Shown one piece after another: positions 16,929 to 26,900 of a stretch of DNA of 57,632 nucleotides. The position numbers and the translations under genes are program-made. The notes under the pieces were generated by a model, which ran no database searches, was not told where the DNA came from, and was given only the letters and a program-made list of their open reading frames with translations. Every line of letters begins with the position of its first letter. Position 1 is the stretch's first letter. The stretch comes from Massilia brevitalea (GTDB lineage Bacteria > Pseudomonadota > Gammaproteobacteria > Burkholderiales > Burkholderiaceae_D): assembly GCF_030711405.1 (NCBI RefSeq), contig NZ_JAULSI010000028.1:1-57632 (forward strand). The letters are read 5' to 3'.

Positions 16929-18498
16929 GGGGCAGGGCGGCGGCGGCCGGCAAGGTCAGGGTGATGTCGGTTCCACGCCCCAGGGTCGAGGCGACGTCGA
17001 CGCTGGCGTTGTGCAGCTCGATCGTTTCGTGGAAGATGGCCAGGCCCAGCCCGGTGCTTTCCGGGCGGGCGTCGGGCTTGGCGCGGTAAAAGGCTTCGAA
17101 CATGGCGGCCTGCTGCTCTTCGCTCATGCCGATGCCGCTGTCGCTGATGCGCAGCAGCACGGTGCCGACGGCGGCGTCCGGCCCGCGCCAGGCGCGCACC
17201 GTCACCGGCGTGCCCGGCGCGGAGTACACCAGGCTGTTGTTCAGCACATGGGCCAGCGCCGCGCCCAGCTTGTGCGGGTCGGCTGCGACCGGCGGCAGAT
17301 CCGGCTCGATTGCAAGCGCGATGCGCGCGTTCTGGCCCAGCGGTTCGACCGTACCCAAGGCCTCGGCGAGGATGGCCTCGATGCGCTGCGGGCCGATCTG
17401 CAGCACGGCGGGGCCGCCGGATTCCAGGCGCGCCAGGTCCAGCACCTGGGTCACCAGGGCCGAGAGGTGACTCGCCTGGCGGTGCACGATGTCGAGCAGT
17501 GCGCGCGCGGTGGCGGCGTCGAAGTCGCGTTTCAACAGCAGTTCCGAAAACCCGATGATGCTGGCCAGCGGCGTGCGCAGCTCGTGCGCGGCCATCTTGA
17601 AGAAGCGGCTGCGCCGCTCGCCGGCGGCGCGCAGGCGCCGTGTTTCTTCCAGGCGCGCGGCATTGTCGCGTGCAATGGCGGCGTAGCGGCGGTGGCCGCC
17701 CAGGTGCATCACGCAGGTCGATATCTCGAGCGGGAAGGTGCCGCCGTCGACGCGGCGGCCGGTGCCTTCGCGGGTGCAGACCTGGCCCTCGGGCAGGCAG
17801 CGCACCAGGTCGGGCACGGCTTCCACCAGCAGCCACTGCAGGTTGCGGCCGACCAGCTGCTGCGCGAGTGCGCCGAACATGCGCTCGGCGGCCGGGTTCA
17901 CCGACAGCACATTCGCCTCCTCGTCGAGCATCAGCACGCTTTCCGGCAAATGGTCCAGCAGGGCGCGCAGCCAGGTTTCGCTGTCGCGCTGGCGGCGCAA
18001 TGCGCGTTGCAGCGCGTCGCTGGCGAATTCGGCGGTCACCAGTGCCGCCAGGTCGCGCAGCAGCAGGCGGTCGGCGTCGCTGAAGCTGCGCGGCCGGTGA
18101 TCGAGCACGCACAGGGTGCCGACGCGGCTGCCGTCGGGCGCGGCCAGCGGCAGGCCGGCATAGAAGCCCAGGCGCAGCGGGCCGGTGATGACGGGATTGT
18201 CGGCGAAGCGCGGGTCGGTGGACGTATCCTCGATCACGAAGACCTCGTCCTGCAGGATGGCATGGCCGCAGAAGGTGACCACGCGCGGGATTTCCTGCTC
18301 CAGCACTCCGATGCGCGACTTGAACCACAGGCGGTCGGCGTCGAGCAGGCCGACCATCGCCATCGGCACGTCGAACAGGCGCGCCGCCAGGCGCGTGATC
18401 CGTTCGAAGCGTTCCTCGGGGGCGGTGTCGAGCAGCTTCAGGTCGAGCAGCGCTTGCAGGCGGCTGGCTTCATCGTTCGGCAGTAAGGGCTGAAGCAT
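16921..18498 (-). CDS. Soluble GAF-PAS sensor histidine kinase
   Basis: The product from ATG 18498 is 525 residues without membrane segments. A GAF domain (about 12-160; RITRLAARLFDVPMAMVGLLD, in parts, then CGHAILQDEVFVIEDTSTDPRF) is followed by a PAS domain (about 180-290; LLDHLPESVLMLDEEANVLSVN, in parts), HisKA with AAHELRTPLAS and an HATPase with N box LNNSLVY and G boxes SDSGIGM and STGLGLAI. The longer open frame upstream encodes low-complexity Arg/Ser residues and is not used. The overlapping stand-alone receiver downstream is the likely partner. It lies 25 bp after the HTH-receiver gene, within a four-gene minus-strand sensory island. Confidence 0.9.
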   Translation of the reverse strand: MLQPLLPNDEASRLQALLDLKLLDTAPEERFERITRLAARLFDVPMAMVGLLDADRLWFKSRIGVLEQEIPRVVTFCGHAILQDEVFVIEDTSTDPRFADNPVITGPLRLGFYAGLPLAAPDGSRVGTLCVLDHRPRSFSDADRLLLRDLAALVTAEFASDALQRALRRQRDSETWLRALLDHLPESVLMLDEEANVLSVNPAAERMFGALAQQLVGRNLQWLLVEAVPDLVRCLPEGQVCTREGTGRRVDGGTFPLEISTCVMHLGGHRRYAAIARDNAARLEETRRLRAAGERRSRFFKMAAHELRTPLASIIGFSELLLKRDFDAATARALLDIVHRQASHLSALVTQVLDLARLESGGPAVLQIGPQRIEAILAEALGTVEPLGQNARIALAIEPDLPPVAADPHKLGAALAHVLNNSLVYSAPGTPVTVRAWRGPDAAVGTVLLRISDSGIGMSEEQQAAMFEAFYRAKPDARPESTGLGLAIFHETIELHNASVDVASTLGRGTDITLTLPAAAALPHA

Positions 18499-18523
18499 GG
18501 CGTTGGGGAACGCAGCGTCCCGG

Positions 18524-19168
18524 TCAGGTGGCGTCCGCGCGCACGTCGAGCGCATGTTCGACCGCCGCGCGCAGCTGGGCGAAAGGCACCGGCTTCGGGA
18601 ACACCGGAATGTCGGAGGGCAGGCCCATCGAGGCGATCGTTGCGCGGTCCAGGCCGCTGACGACGATGATCGCCATCTGGCCATAGTCGGCGTCGCCGCG
18701 CAGGGTACGGATCATGCGGAAGCCGTCCATGCCCGGCATGCTCAGGTCGCTCACCAGCAGATCGGGGCGCTGTTCGCCGATGCGGATCAGGGCCACGAAG
18801 CCGTCGTGGGCCTTGACCACGTCGAGCGGCAGGTTCCAGCCCTGCAGTTCCAGTTCGTACAGGCGCAGCAGGGTGCGGTCGTCGTCGACCAGCAGGACTT
18901 TCTTGCGCTGCGATTTTTCCGGTTCGGCCGCGGCGACCGGCGCCACGGGCGCGGTGGCCTCGTGGCGTTCGTTGACCAGCTTGTTCACCGACGCCATCGT
19001 GATGCGGCGGTGGCCGCCGGCGGTCTTCCAGGCTTGCAGGGTGCCGTTCTCGACCCACAGCTGCACCGTGCGGTGCGATACGCCGAGCAGGCGGGCGGCG
19101 TCTTTTGTCGAGCAGAACTCGGCGGCGTTGTACGCCGGGTCGCGCACGTCTTCTTCAGGTTTCAACAT
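18524..19168 (-). CDS. Excisionase/MerR-type HTH fused to a receiver domain
   Basis: The 214-residue protein has an N-terminal winged HTH of the excisionase/MerR kind (residues 16-66: CSTKDAARLLGVSHRTVQLWVENG, in parts, then AGGHRRITMASV). An Ala/Pro linker follows, then a full receiver (89-210) with acidic Asp95-Asp97, phospho-acceptor Asp141 in LLVSDLSMPGMDG, and Lys in FPKPVPF. This order is the reverse of ordinary response regulators, which put DNA binding after the receiver. It sits between the hybrid kinase and the GAF-PAS kinase, either of which could phosphorylate it. Phosphorylation probably alters dimerisation and hence DNA binding. No signature of a linked excision element is seen, so it is more likely a transcription factor than an excisionase. 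Confidence 0.82.
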   Translation of the reverse strand: MLKPEEDVRDPAYNAAEFCSTKDAARLLGVSHRTVQLWVENGTLQAWKTAGGHRRITMASVNKLVNERHEATAPVAPVAAAEPEKSQRKKVLLVDDDRTLLRLYELELQGWNLPLDVVKAHDGFVALIRIGEQRPDLLVSDLSMPGMDGFRMIRTLRGDADYGQMAIIVVSGLDRATIASMGLPSDIPVFPKPVPFAQLRAAVEHALDVRADAT

Positions 19169-19354
19169 AGGTATGAATTCTTGGGTCCGCAGAGGCTTCT
19201 GTCAAGGAAGCGGGCGCGGTCCAGTTGCGGCGCATGGCCCAGGGGCGCAGGCGCGAAGGGCATCATGCTACCACCACCACCGGCTTTACAGCTGTTCCGG
19301 TAGAGGCTGGCGTGCGACTAGCGATGCGTCGCGGTTGGATGGGTGTAAGCGGGT

Positions 19355-22223
19355 TCATGGAGCAGCCCCGATGCCGTCGATCACGGCAATCAGGGCGCGC
19401 AGGTCCACCGGTTTCACGAAATGGTGGTCGAAACCGGCGCTGCGCGAGAGCACGCGGTCGTGGGCCTGGCCGTAACCGGTCAGGGCAAGGTAGAGGGCGG
19501 AGCGGCCGGCCTGCAGGGAGCGCAGGCGCCGCACCAGTTCGTAGCCGTCGATGTCGGGCAGGCCGATGTCGAGCACGAACATTTGCGGCCAGTCCTGTTC
19601 GGCCAGGGCCAGCGCTTCGCGTGAAGAGGCGGCGCTGGCCACCGCGTGGCCAAAGGCGCGCAGCACCTCGGTCAGCGACTGGGCCGCGTCGAGGTTGTCG
19701 TCGACGATCAGGATGCGTACCTGGCCGCCGGCGCCGGGCAGGGCGGCCGACGGCATGGCCGCAGCCGCGGCGCCGGCTTCGCGCTGCGGCGCCGGCTTCG
19801 CGCTGCGCCAGCGGCAGCGTCACACTGAAACTGCTGCCCTGGCCCAGGCCGGCACTGAGCGCCTGGACGCTGCCGCCATGCAGCTGCACCAGGCTTTTCA
19901 CCAGCGCCAGGCCCAGGCCCAGGCCCAGGCCGCCCTGCGAGCGGTCCGGCGTGCGCTCGGCTTGCGTGAACAAATCGAACACCTGGGGCAGCACGTCGGG
20001 CGCGATGCCGATGCCGTTGTCGCGCACCGAGATCGTCACCAGGCCGTCGGCGCGCGCTACCTGCAGGGCGATGCGCCCGCCCTGCGGCGTGTACTTGGCG
20101 GCGTTGTTCAGCAGGTTCGACACCACCTGCACCAGGCGCGTGCGGTCGCCGTCGACCCAGCCGCCGGCATCCTGCTGCAGGTCCAGCGTGTGGCGGCGCG
20201 CCTCGATCAGCGGGCGCGCCTGTTCCACGGCGCCGGCCACCACGGCGCCGACGTCGACCAGGGCGCGGTCGAGCTCTACCTTCCCGCGCGTGACGCGCGA
20301 CACGTCGAGCAGATCGTCCACCAGTTCGGTCATGTGGCGCACCTGGCGCGCGATGATCTCGCTCGACTGGCGCAGGCGGCGCTCGTCCAGGCCGGGCATG
20401 CCGAGCAGTTGTGCGGCGTTGCTGATCGGCGCCAGCGGATTGCGCAATTCGTGCGCCAGCATCGCCAGGAACTCGTCCTTGCGCCTGGCCTGGGCGCGCA
20501 GCTCGGCTTCGCCGCTCTTTTGCGCGTGGATGTCGGTCAGGGTGCCCATCCAGTCGGTCACGCGGCCATCGGCATCGGCAAAGGGCAGGGCACGACTCAG
20601 CAGCCAGCGGTATTCTCCGCTGTGGTGGCGCAGGCGATGCTCGAATTCGAAAGGCGCGCCCGCGTCGCGGCTGCGCTGCCAGTGCGTGCGCAGGGCGTCG
20701 CGGTCGTCGGGATGCACGGCGGCGCGCCAGGCGCCTGCCTGCAAGGCCGGGAAGTCGAGGCCGGTGAACTCCTGCCAGCGCTCGTTGAAATAATAGACGC
20801 CGCTGTCGACGTGGGTCGACCACACCATCTGCGGGATCACGTTGGCGATCGCGCGGAAGCGGCGCTCGCTTTCCTTGAGCGCCTTTTCGGCCGCCACCTG
20901 GGGCGTGATGTCCATGTGCGCGGCCACCGCGCCGAGCAGTGCGCCGTCGGCGCCGCGCAGGGCGGCGGCGCGCACCAGCACCGTGCGGCGCAGGCCGGGG
21001 ACATCGAACGGTTCGATCTCGAACACGCCGGCGTCGGTGTCGCGCCCGGCCAGCACGCGCGCCACCGGCCACTCGGCGGCGGCCAGCGGCTGCCCGGCCA
21101 GCGGGCCGTCGATGTGCCAGCCGCGCCAGGCGCCGTATTCGTCGACCGACCGGCTGTCGGGATAATGGCCCCAGATCGCGTGGTTGGCGGCGTTCGCCAC
21201 CAGCAGGCGGCCGTTCGGGTCGACGTAGAAGATGCCGACCGGCGCCGCTTCCAGCAGCACGTCAAGGCGGCGCCGGTCGCTTTCGGCGCGCGCCTCGCTG
21301 GCGCGCAGCGCTTCGGCCTGCGCCTTGCGCTCGCTGATGTCGACCGCGATACCGGCGAAGCGGCGCGTGCCGTCGGCCGGGTCGGTAAACACCTTGCCGC
21401 GTGCATTCACCCACACGTCCAGCCCCGAGCGCTGCGGGATGCGGTACTCGGTGTCGTACAGGGTGCGGGTCTCGATGGCGTGGGCGATCGCCGCCAGCAC
21501 GCGCGGCCGGTCTTCCGGGTGGATCATGTCGGTAAAGCGGTTCAGCTCGGTGCCTTCGCGCGCCAGCGCGGCCTCGACCTGGAACAGGCGTGCGAAGCGC
21601 TCGTCGACGTGGGTGGCGCCGCCGTCGAGCTCATAGCTCCAGGTGCCGATGTTGCCCGATGCCTCGAGCGAGAGGGCAAGGCGTTCCTCGGCGTCCTTGT
21701 GGCGCGCCAGCGCCTGCACCTTGTCGGTCACTTCGACCACGGTGCAGATCAGGCCCTGCACCGCGCCCAGCTCGTCGCGCAGGGGGCTGAAGGAAAAGGT
21801 GAACCAGGCCTGCTCGGGGTAGCCGTGGCGTTCGACGGTGACCGCCAGGTTCTCGAAAAAGAAGGACTCGCCGGCCAGCACGCGCCGGATAGTCGGTTCC
21901 AGTTCATGCCAGACCTCGTGCCAGACTTCGGGGTGGGGCGCGCCGAGCGCGGTCGGCGCCTTGTTGCCGAGCATCGGCAGGTAGGCGTCGTTGAAGAACA
22001 GGGTCAGCTTCTCGCCCCAGGCCAGGAAGGTGGGGAAGGCCGAGCCGAGCACGATGGCCAGGCCGGTGCGCAGCACGGGCGGCCAGCCGGACACCGGCCC
22101 GAGCGCATGCGCGGACCAGTCCATGTCCCGGACGCGTTCGCCCATGGCGCCGCCGTTGTCCAGGAAGGCATGCTGGCTGGTGCTGTTCACAGCTTCCTTG
22201 AGGAAAAAGCTTGCATTGTACAC
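19355..22223 (-). pseudogene. Multi-PAS hybrid histidine kinase split from its receiver by a 19-bp duplication
   Basis: From ATG 22223 the frame encodes four PAS-type modules (near residues 30-175, 185-295, 315-440 and 450-570; for example MIHPEDRP, VHPDDRD), HisKA with LAHELRNPLAPISNA and an HATPase with VSNLLNNAAKYT, RDNGIGIAP and GLGLGLALV. Just after the HATPase (SFSVTLPLAQREAGAAA) the frame is lost. A receiver (ILIVDDNLDAAQSL, VLDIGLPDIDGYELV, HHFVKPVDL) continues one frame over, ending at 19355. The cause is visible: a 19-bp tandem duplication at 19769-19806. In the present frame the kinase runs on through about 180 unrelated residues to 19263. The receiver has its own ATG at 19756 and might be made separately. 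Removing one repeat unit restores a hybrid kinase of about 950 residues. Confidence 0.85.
19769..19806. repeat. Perfect 19-bp tandem duplication causing a frameshift
   Basis: GGCGCCGGCTTCGCGCTGC occurs twice head to tail (19769-19787 and 19788-19806). Nineteen bases are one more than a multiple of three, exactly the shift between the kinase and receiver frames of the surrounding gene. Confidence 0.95.
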
Positions 22224-22271
22224 ATAGTTGACGGCCGAAACGCGTCCGTCTGGACCCGGGGCGCACAGGCC

Positions 22272-23966
22272 CTATTGCACCACGACTTTCATGCGCACGC
22301 TTCCCTTGGCCCCGGGTTGCAGGCTGCCGGTGAAGCGCCATTCGACGGCGCCATTCTCGCCCGCCTTGGGCTGGACCGCGATCGCGCAGCTGTTCAGGTC
22401 GGCCGGCAGGGTGCCGCATTCGGCGCTGGCAAAGGTGGTGAACGCCGGCGTGTTGTCGGTCACGGTCAGGCCCGACAGGGTGGTGGTGCCGGTGTTCTCG
22501 AACGCGACTTCATAGGTAATCGTGTTGCCCGGCACGGCGTTCGCCTTGTCGGCGGTCTTGGTCAGCGCGAAGCTGTCGCAGGACTGGCAGATGCCGTTCA
22601 CGGTCACCGTCATCTGGCCCAGGCCGATGCCCAGCAGTTTCAGCAGCGGATCGGCCACGCCGGTCAGGATCGGGGTCAGGATCGGCGACAGGGTGTCCAC
22701 CACCAGCCCCTTGAGTACCGGCTGCAGCAGGCCGTTCAACAGGTTGGTTACCGGCACCAGCACCAGGTCGAGCAGGCCGCCGGTCAAGATGGTGGTGCGC
22801 AGCGACAGATTGCCCACCAGGCTGTTGGTCAGGCCAGTGATGAACGCCGCGCTGGTGCTCACCGTGCGCGTTTGCGGGAAGGTGCCCGACAAGGTCACGC
22901 TGGAAGCGAAGGGCGCCTGGCCGCGCGCGGTACTCTTGATTTCGAGCGCGACGCGGATGCCGTTCAGGACCAGTTCGCCGATCTGGCCGTAGCCGACGTC
23001 GGCGGCGGAGAGCGTGCGGGTGCGGTTGAAGAACACGTTGTCAGGGATGCTGCCCAGGTAGATGTCGCCCACGCCCGGCGCCACCTGCAGGGTGACGGCC
23101 TTGGCCACGGCGTCGACCGCCGACAGGCTGCCTTCGCCGCGCGCCGCTTCCACGTACACGTCGAGCTTGCCGATGGCGACCGAGGCGCTGTTCACGCCGG
23201 CCACCTGTTTCAGGGTGTCGGTGACCGGGCTCAGGGTCACCAGGTCGAGCTTGAGCTTCAGGCGGATGGCCGCGGTATGGAACTGCGAGCCGGTCGGGCC
23301 GCACACGTACACCGGCGGCTCGATCACCTGCGCGTACAGCTGCAGGTTGTTGATCAGGCCCGTCATGCCCAGCGCGCCGCCGGAAATCCCGACCGGGGTC
23401 GGCGTGGTGATCATGTTGCGGTGGTTGTACAGCTGGATCAGGCCGGTGAGCATGTCGAGCGAGTTGATGGTGGTGCCGGCCAGGGCGCCGGCATCGGTGC
23501 TCACTTTCACCAGGTCGCCCACGCGCACGCTGGCGCCGGTATTGGCAAGCAGCGGCTGCAGGCGCGACAGCACGCCGGATAAACTGGTCTTGGCTTCGAG
23601 CTGGGCCGCCGCGTTCAGCGCCGCCGCCACCTGGCCCAGCGTGACGGTGGTGCCCAGCGCCTGGGTCGGGCTCGATACGTTCGCCTGGAGCTTGAGGGCG
23701 TTCAGGAAGTCGAGCAGCTTGACGTCGCCGCCGGCCAGCGCGTTCCAGTCGGCCACGTTCAGGTTCAGGCTGGTGCCGAGCAGGCCGCCGAGCAGGGGAT
23801 TGAGCAAGGCGCTTTGCGTGCTGTCGACGCTGGCCAGGCGCGGCCCGGCCGAGATGCAGGCGCCGGCCACGCAGGCGGCCTGGGCGGGCAGGGCGGCCAG
23901 GCAGGCGAGGGCCAGGAAGATCGTACGCAGCCAGGCAAAACTATTCTTTGGGAAAGTCATCGTCAT
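22272..23966 (-). CDS. Exported TadG-like/DUF11 protein, last gene of the DUF11 operon
   Basis: The product from ATG 23966 is 564 residues with a signal peptide (cut after ALPAQA) and Cys residues just after it. The long middle part (about 50-450) resembles the C-terminal region of TadG-type proteins: LLDFLNALKLQANV, TLGQVAAALNAAAQ, VIEPPVYVCGPTG, then TAAIRLKLKLDLV. The last 110 residues form one DUF11-type repeat (FALTKTADKANAVPGNTITYEVAFENTGTTTLS, in parts). The family names are my reading of motifs. It starts 34 bp after the giant surface gene on the same strand and is likely co-transcribed. No C-terminal barrel or sorting signal is seen, so it may be periplasmic or held at the surface by its neighbours. 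The sensor kinase gene begins 48 bp downstream. Confidence 0.65.
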   Translation of the reverse strand: MTMTFPKNSFAWLRTIFLALACLAALPAQAACVAGACISAGPRLASVDSTQSALLNPLLGGLLGTSLNLNVADWNALAGGDVKLLDFLNALKLQANVSSPTQALGTTVTLGQVAAALNAAAQLEAKTSLSGVLSRLQPLLANTGASVRVGDLVKVSTDAGALAGTTINSLDMLTGLIQLYNHRNMITTPTPVGISGGALGMTGLINNLQLYAQVIEPPVYVCGPTGSQFHTAAIRLKLKLDLVTLSPVTDTLKQVAGVNSASVAIGKLDVYVEAARGEGSLSAVDAVAKAVTLQVAPGVGDIYLGSIPDNVFFNRTRTLSAADVGYGQIGELVLNGIRVALEIKSTARGQAPFASSVTLSGTFPQTRTVSTSAAFITGLTNSLVGNLSLRTTILTGGLLDLVLVPVTNLLNGLLQPVLKGLVVDTLSPILTPILTGVADPLLKLLGIGLGQMTVTVNGICQSCDSFALTKTADKANAVPGNTITYEVAFENTGTTTLSGLTVTDNTPAFTTFASAECGTLPADLNSCAIAVQPKAGENGAVEWRFTGSLQPGAKGSVRMKVVVQ

Positions 23967-23999
23967 TTTCTTAATTGAATACAGCGTAGTCAATACAGC

Positions 24000-26900
24000 T
24001 TAGTTGAGTGCGTTCATCATGCCCTCGAGGGCGCGTTCGTCGAACTTCATGCGCAGGCGCACATACACGCCCTTGCTGGTGGCATCGGCGCCGGCCAGGT
24101 CGCGTTCCTTGAAGCCCAGGAAGTTGTAGCCGGCCGAGACCCACATGTTCTTCTGCAGCTGGTAGCCGGCTTCCAGGCCCAGGCCGTACTGGCGGCCGCT
24201 GCCTTCGCCGTTAAACAGGACCTGGGCAACCGCGCCGACGTCCCAGTCGCGCTTGAGCTCGTGGGTCACGCGGGCGGCCAGCAGGTGGGCGGTGCCGCGG
24301 GTATCCAGGCCGCTCGAGCGGTCGTTCGCCAGCTTGCCGACGTAGCGGCCGCTGAACACGGTCTCGCGGGTCGGCTGCCAGTTGCCGGCCACCGACACGG
24401 CGTGCACGGCGCGCTTGAGGTCGGCCGGGCCGTTGTCGGACTCCAGCTTGAACTCGTACTTGGCCAGGGCGTTCACGCCCAGGGTGCCCGGCGCACGGTA
24501 GGCCACGCCGCTTTGCAGCAGTTCGTTGACGCGCATGCTGTCGGTGGTGCGGCTGCGGTTGGCGGCGTAGGCGTTCTTGCCCAGGAAGGTGAATTCCTCG
24601 CTCAATTTATACGCCAGGCCCAGGGTATTCAGCACCGCGTCGCTGTCTTCGCCATGGCGCAGTTCCAGGCGTGCGTTGGCGCGCCACAGCGGATTGCGGG
24701 CGATATCGATGGCGCCGGTCACGGCCACCGACTCATTGGCCGCCGGGCCGGAGAGCACGCGCACGCGCTCGAAGCTGGTGCTGGCGCGCACGCCCTGGCC
24801 GATCGTCCACAGATTGCGCAGGCCCATTGCCGCTTCGGCTTCCTTCGAACCCAGGGCCGAGCCGCGGGCACGGTATTCCGAGAACGCGCGGCCATCCTTC
24901 ATGTATTCCGAATCCACACCGAACACGGTAGCGTTGCGCTCCTGGCCTTCGTTGAGTGCATAGTTCGAGCCCAGGCTGCTGATCAGCTCATGGCGGCCAT
25001 ACAGGCGGCTGCCACCGGCCAGGCGGTAGTCGCCGCCGATGGCGACCATGCGGCGGCCGCTGTCCTTGATGTCCTGTTCGGCTTCGAGCGAGACGCTGGC
25101 CTGCGGCAGGCCGGGGATCTGGCTCGTCACCTTGGCGCGCACGCTGGTCAGATCGGGCTGGACCAGGGTGCTGCCCGCGGCCGCGGTTTCCTGCGCATGG
25201 CGCACGCCGGCTTCGACGCGCACGCCGTTCTGGAAGGCGTAGCCGGCGCCGACCTGCACGCCGTCGCGCGCGGCGCCGCTCACCAGATCCTCGGTGCGCA
25301 GCAGTTCGGCATCCAGGCGCACTTGTTCGGTCAGCTTGTAGCCGGCGCGCACGCCGGCTTCCAGGCGGCCCTTCGGCAGGATCGCCGACTGGTTGTCGAA
25401 GAACTCGCCCGTACGCACGGCGTACACGCGGGCTTCGAGCTTGCCGTCGTTGCGGGTGGCGTCGATGCGCACGGCGTTGCCGTCGTGCACTTCCTTGTCC
25501 ATGCGGGCGGCTTCCACGATGATCGTGGTCTTGTCGTCCGGCTTCACGGTGGCGTTCACGCTCGACAGGGTGGACCTGGCGATCGGGTTGCGGTCGCTGA
25601 TGACGCTGCCGCCCACTTCCACGGCCTTGTTCAGCTTGTACTGGGCCGCGCTGCCGCCGACCCAGAACTGCGGGGCGCCCTGGTCGACTTCGTAGCTGAT
25701 GCGCACCGACACCGGGTTCATGCCTTCGTCCAGGCTGGCCACCGGGGCGCGGAAGATGATGCGGCCGCTGAGTGGCTCGATGTCGTAGTCGACATAGCGC
25801 ACTTGCGCCTTGTTCGACAGCACGATGCCGGTCTGGTTACGGTCGCGCACGACGATCTCGACGCGCTCGCTGTTCAGGACCATGGCGCCGCTGCCGGTGA
25901 GGTAAGGGCCCGAGGTGCCGTTGGCGGCGACTTCTTCCACCATCTGGCGGGTGCTGTCGCGGCTGGCGAAGCTGTCCACGGTCAGGCCATTCGCCTCGTA
26001 GTGGTGGCGCAGGCCGGTCAGGCTGCGGTTGTAGGCGCCCAGGTTGCGCGCCGGGGTGGTGCCGGGCGGGGTCATGTCGCCGAACAGCAGCCAGGACTTG
26101 TTGCGGTCGGCGCGCAGGTAGCCGCGGCTGGTCGACTGCGCCTCGAAACCGCGCTCGGCGTCGTCGCCGGTGGTCGGGTAGAAGCCCAGCGGGTCGACGT
26201 CGCGGAACAGCTTTTCTTCTTTTTCCTTGCTCGAATCGTAGGACATGGTCAGCAGGGTGTCGCCGGCAACGGTGCCCTTCATGAAGACGGCGGCACGGCC
26301 GCCGAGTTCGGCATCGGTATTGCCGATTTTGCCCGAGACGCTGCGCAGCTGGTCTTCGAAGGCGTCGAACGAGCGGTTCGGGTTGCTGGTGTTGCCACGG
26401 ATATTGTTCAGGCTGACAGCGCCTTCGATCACGCCGGCGGCGACCAGCGGACGCAGGTTCAGCACGAAGGAGAGCAGCTGTTCGGTCTTCACGGCGCCGC
26501 TGCTGGCGACGAGCTTGGCTTCACCGGCTTCGTTCGGGGCGCGCAGGGCAAATTCCCCCGGCCGCCTTCGACGAATGCCTGCAAGCCTGGCTCGCGCGGG
26601 TCGAGGTCGGCCTGCAGCCACTGGCCCAGGTTGGTGTCCAGGGTCACCGGGGTGCGCTGCAGGACCGGCACGCCTTGCGCGTCTTCCAGGTGCACGATGA
26701 CGCCGGCTGCGGCGCGGCCGTCGGCGGCCACTTTGCTTTGCGGCAGTTCGACGCGCAGCTTGGCCAGGGCGCCCGGCACGATCACGTCCACGCGGCTGCT
26801 GCCGCGGGCATTGCCGAAGCTGTCGTTCTGGCGCAGCTCCAGGGTGTTCTTGCCGGCGCGCAGGGCAACACCGACGTAGTCCCAGCTTTCCAGTTGGTGT

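Noticed and set aside
18524..19168. An excisionase of an integrated element
   Set aside because: The HTH is excisionase-like, but the fused receiver, the absence of an integrase or attachment repeats and the kinase neighbours indicate a signalling regulator.
19551..23582. A 1,343-codon open frame on the plus strand opposite the hybrid kinase and TadG-like gene
   Set aside because: The minus strand encodes recognisable PAS, HisKA and exported domains; the plus-strand translation is Gln/His/Ala-rich without domains.
24261..26879. An 872-codon open frame opposite the giant surface protein
   Set aside because: Antisense shadow of a barrel-coding region, with no family motif or ribosome site.
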